From Neotamlana laminarinivorans (GTDB lineage Bacteria > Bacteroidota > Bacteroidia > Flavobacteriales > Flavobacteriaceae): DNA of 64,000 bases. The translations under genes were made by a program, and so were the position numbers. Of this stretch, positions 62,087 through 64,000 are shown piece after piece. The notes under the pieces were generated by a model, which made no database searches, was not told the DNA's origin, and saw only the letters and a program-made list of their open reading frames with translations. The DNA lies in assembly GCF_020523925.1 (NCBI RefSeq), contig NZ_JAJAPW010000004.1, forward strand, positions 484,899-548,898. The letters run 5' to 3'. Numbering within the stretch: position 1 is the first letter of the stretch; each line of letters starts with the position of its first letter.

Positions 62087-62222
62087 AACAACGTATTTGT
62101 ATGAGATTAGTTGCGCTTAAAATTTGCAGGATTTTAAGATTAAGAAACTAAGGTAAGACATTTGCGAGGGTTTTCCGAAAGGAAAATCAGAAGCAATTAA
62201 CCTTATAAGGTGTTGCAAAATT
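62087..62222 (+). repeat. Palindromic spacer element A
   Basis: Left end AACAACGTATTTGTATGAG then ATTAGTTGCG; right end GAAGCAATTAACC then TTATAAGGTGTTGC; the two ends are imperfectly complementary. The centre has a stem TTTTCC/GGAAAA with loop GAAA (62171-62186). It lies between the AraC gene and the acyltransferase gene. The stretch 62223-62305 that follows shows no clear feature. Confidence 0.7.
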
Positions 62223-62305
62223 CATCGACACGACAGGCTGCTTGCGCTCTTCACTTTGTCTGCATCAAATTTGAAAAACTCGTATTTTTGGTTTTTAGAA
62301 TATTC

Positions 62306-62402
62306 TAAAGGTATTAATTATGAGTAGCTGCTTGGTTTATAGGTAAGTATACTCTAAAATGAAAATCCGCGAGGATTTTCAGAAGTAGATAAGAACAAGC
62401 TA
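62306..62402 (+). repeat. Palindromic spacer element A2 (diverged copy)
   Basis: GGTATTAATTATGAGTAGC and GGTTTATAGGTAAG recall the left part of the other spacers; a perfect 8-bp stem GAAAATCC/GGATTTTC (62361-62368, 62373-62380) with loop GCGA follows, then CAGAAGTAGATAAG, matching CAGAAGCAATTAA of copy A. It abuts the stop codon of the acyltransferase gene and lacks a clear GGTGTTG right end. Confidence 0.55.
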
Positions 62403-63161
62403 TTACTTATATCCATTTTTAGGCAATGTTTTTATTCCTGTTTTTCGTTTAATATTTACTTTATTTTTCAAATTCAAAAAAAAACTTTCGTAATATTTAA
62501 ATGAAAAATGTGACACAATAATTGTAATAAAAATTATACAAATATTGATTATTATTATATCTAAAGTATTTTGAAAACCAAGTTTTGAAATCACTTTTAA
62601 ATAAAATAATCCAACCAATTGCATAACTATTGCGTGATACATATATATTCCGTAGGATATTTTACCAAGGTGATTCATTACCTTATTCTCAAGTGCTTTA
62701 ATTGGTTTTATGGCTAAAATGGAAATCGTCAAACCAAATAAGATGAAACTAAAAAGATTGTAAAATAATGGATTAAAGTTATTTGTAAATATTTCTGTTG
62801 TAAAATATGCTATAAATATTAATAGTGTTGGATACCTTAATTTTTTAATTAAAGTTTGAAAAAGTCTATGATTATAAATAATAGAACATAAACCGCCAAA
62901 CGAAAAATAAAAGAAAAGCATTTTGTATCTTTTTAGGAAAACCAAATATTCTGAAAAGTATAATAAAAAATATATGGAAGTAAACATGCTTAAAAACAAT
63001 ACTATTCTTTTTAATGGTAGAAATAGGAATAATGGGGCAATAAATAAATAGAACTGTTCTTCAATGCCAATAGACCATAAAATTTCTAATATCCCACCAG
63101 GAGAATAATTACTAAATATATTGGGAAAAAAAGTGACTGATAATAATATTCCAGATAACAA
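62403..63161 (-). pseudogene. 5'-truncated acyltransferase family 3 gene
   Basis: 252 residues with a TTG as the first possible start. The body matches membrane acyltransferase 3 (OafA type): LEILWSIGIEEQFYLFIAPLFLFL, then about eight membrane helices, and GKISYGIYMYHAIVMQL near the end. The first about 110 residues, including the first helices and the catalytic His region, are missing: the frame opens inside the palindromic spacer at 63158. It is therefore probably not functional, though the remaining frame is intact. Such enzymes O-acylate surface sugars. Confidence 0.8.
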
Positions 63162-63280
63162 ATGTTAGTTGCGTGGTTAAGCAACTAAGTTAGCAAACTT
63201 TTACGAACTCGAGAAAATTCCGCAGGAATTTTCGCAAGTAAGCACTTAAAAAGCAATTAATTATACACGGTGTTGTGCAT
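63158..63280 (+). repeat. Palindromic spacer element B
   Basis: Left end ACAAATGTTAGTTGCGTGG then TTAAGCAACTAAGTTAGC; right end AAAGCAATTAATTATACAC then GGTGTTGTGC. A perfect 9-bp stem GAAAATTCC/GGAATTTTC (63213-63221, 63225-63233) with loop GCA is in the centre. The ends are complementary over ATTAGTTGC/GCAATTAAT-type segments. It cuts the 5' part of the acyltransferase gene and precedes the end of the HEPN-like gene. Confidence 0.72.
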
Positions 63281-63304
63281 TGCAGTTAAATATCCTTTAA
63301 ATAT

Positions 63305-63793
63305 CTATATTCCGTAATGCTTGTTCATTTTGCTTTTGATTTCAGATAAATCAATTCCTTTCTTTTCAGTATATTCAATTAAATCCAATTCAATTTTAAT
63401 TTGTAATTTGTTAGCTTTTAATGATATGTCTTTTGTTTTTTTAGATAGTTTTTTAAAGAAAGAATCTGACAGGAATTCATCTTTGTTTTCTATAAGACTT
63501 TCATGAATAAGCCAGTTTCTTTCTTTTAGTAAATCACTCAATTCAATCATTAAAGATTCAGGAATCAAGGCTTCTTTTTTCGCAATATTTATCGCTCTAC
63601 CAAAAGTATAAAACCGTTGTTTTTTTAAAAGATTGTCCGCTTCTTTCTTTTGAGAAGGCTCTGTTTTTTTGATAATAATCGAGTGACTCAAGGCATCTTC
63701 GATAATTTGCACAGCACAAAGAGCTTCTCCTAAACAGCAATAGAGGAACATTTCTTTTTCAGAGGCTTTTTTAAATTTAATTTTTTCAATCAT
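63305..63793 (-). CDS. HEPN-like protein of unknown function
   Basis: 162 residues, all-helical by composition. Residues 92-97 read RNWLIH, an R-x4-H motif in the context LLKERNWLIHESLI, which is the signature of HEPN RNases and related helical proteins; the charged second half (about 100-150) is helical and lysine-rich. No partner nucleotidyltransferase (MNT) gene is seen next to it in the window, though the region beyond 64000 is hidden. It could be a toxin, defence protein or inactive HEPN. Separated from the acyltransferase by spacer B. Confidence 0.6.
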   Translation of the reverse strand: MIEKIKFKKASEKEMFLYCCLGEALCAVQIIEDALSHSIIIKKTEPSQKKEADNLLKKQRFYTFGRAINIAKKEALIPESLMIELSDLLKERNWLIHESLIENKDEFLSDSFFKKLSKKTKDISLKANKLQIKIELDLIEYTEKKGIDLSEIKSKMNKHYGI

Positions 63794-63916
63794 ATAGAGT
63801 TATCTTAATGATAAATAATTTAATAATAAAAACTAAATATATTTCTGATTTTAATATAAGATATTTCGTGCACTCAATGTTCTAACGCAACAAAGCGTTT
63901 TTAATTTTTAGTGTTA

Positions 63917-64000
63917 CTAAGCTACATTTTTTTCTTCAAATTCGAGTATTTCTTTAGGAGTTTTATACCCTATTATTTTCCTAGGTTTATTGTTTAGTTT
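63917..64000 (-). CDS. IS30-type transposase, C-terminal end (continues past window)
   Basis: The last 27 codons before TAG (63919-63917) read KLNNKPRKIIGYKTP then KEILEFEEKNVA, the C-terminal signature of IS30-family transposases (LNNRPRK.LGxKTPxE). The rest of the gene lies right of the window. A short inverted terminal repeat cannot be fixed because only one end is seen; the bases GTGTTAC at 63911-63917 could be near the element end. Confidence 0.85.
   Translation of the reverse strand, partial: KLNNKPRKIIGYKTPKEILEFEEKNVA

Noticed and set aside
63158..63280. A classical integron attC site
   Set aside because: The spacer is palindromic with suitable length, but no R'' GTTRRRY core was found and no intI gene is in the window; kept only as a hypothesis of a different kind.

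Overview
This AT-rich window comes from a chromosome of the Bacteroidota, most likely family Flavobacteriaceae. The evidence is a flexirubin/aryl-polyene (dialkylresorcinol-type) pigment cluster, Bacteroidota promoters of the form TTG-N19/20-TAnnTTTG, a tmRNA tag GENNYALAA, a plug-less TonB-receptor-like barrel, LytTR signalling with 2TM domains, a THX ribosomal protein gene and frequent TTG starts. The species cannot be named from sequence alone.

Layout. (1) 1-20806, all + strand and tightly packed with many start/stop overlaps: the distal part of a flexirubin/aryl-polyene cluster. It holds a BtrH-like acyltransferase, an ABC exporter, a thioesterase, two ketosynthase/partner pairs around one ACP, a NodB-type deacetylase, LolA-like and DUF3261-like envelope proteins, a FabZ-like dehydratase, a GT2-DUF2062 protein, an MMPL-acyltransferase fusion, a CrtI-like oxidoreductase, a C45-type acyltransferase and a PaaK-like CoA ligase. 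Genes expected for dialkylresorcinol and for aryl starter formation (DarA/DarB, ammonia lyase, ketoreductase) are not in the window and may lie to the left. (2) 20819-21450: terminator, ssrA (tmRNA, - strand) and two intergenic repeats. (3) 21.5-30 kb: housekeeping genes (DUF1801, SDR), a creD operon with its own winged-helix regulator and two matching palindromic operators, kdsA and typA. (4) 30.2-37.2 kb: surface-polysaccharide locus with two tandem Wzx-like flippases, a phosphoethanolamine transferase-like protein and three glycosyltransferases. (5) 37.2-58 kb: ftsE, a giant TPR protein with an outer-membrane barrel, a LytS/LytTR system, tonB, hsp20, lipid and redox genes, a NamZ/serine-hydrolase pair, a LolE-like permease, yaaA, a THX gene and a UDG-family gene. 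(6) 58-64 kb: an accessory region with every gene on the - strand, one or two genes at a time, separated by imperfectly palindromic elements. It contains a VOC pseudogene, DoxX plus Crp/Fnr, a secreted LamG-like protein plus AraC regulator, a 5'-truncated acyltransferase, a HEPN-like protein and the edge of an IS30-type transposase.

Two structured repeat families stand out. The first has four intergenic copies (21371, 27920, 43045, 55366) with terminal complementary ends GCGTTA/TAACGC or GCATTA/TAATGC, so the two ends covary, and with variable internal hairpins. The second consists of about 120-nt palindromic spacers between the genes of the 58-64 kb region, always in the same orientation relative to the genes. 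This resembles a gene-cassette array with recombination sites, although no integrase is visible. It is the best candidate here for an undescribed system, and it remains a hypothesis.
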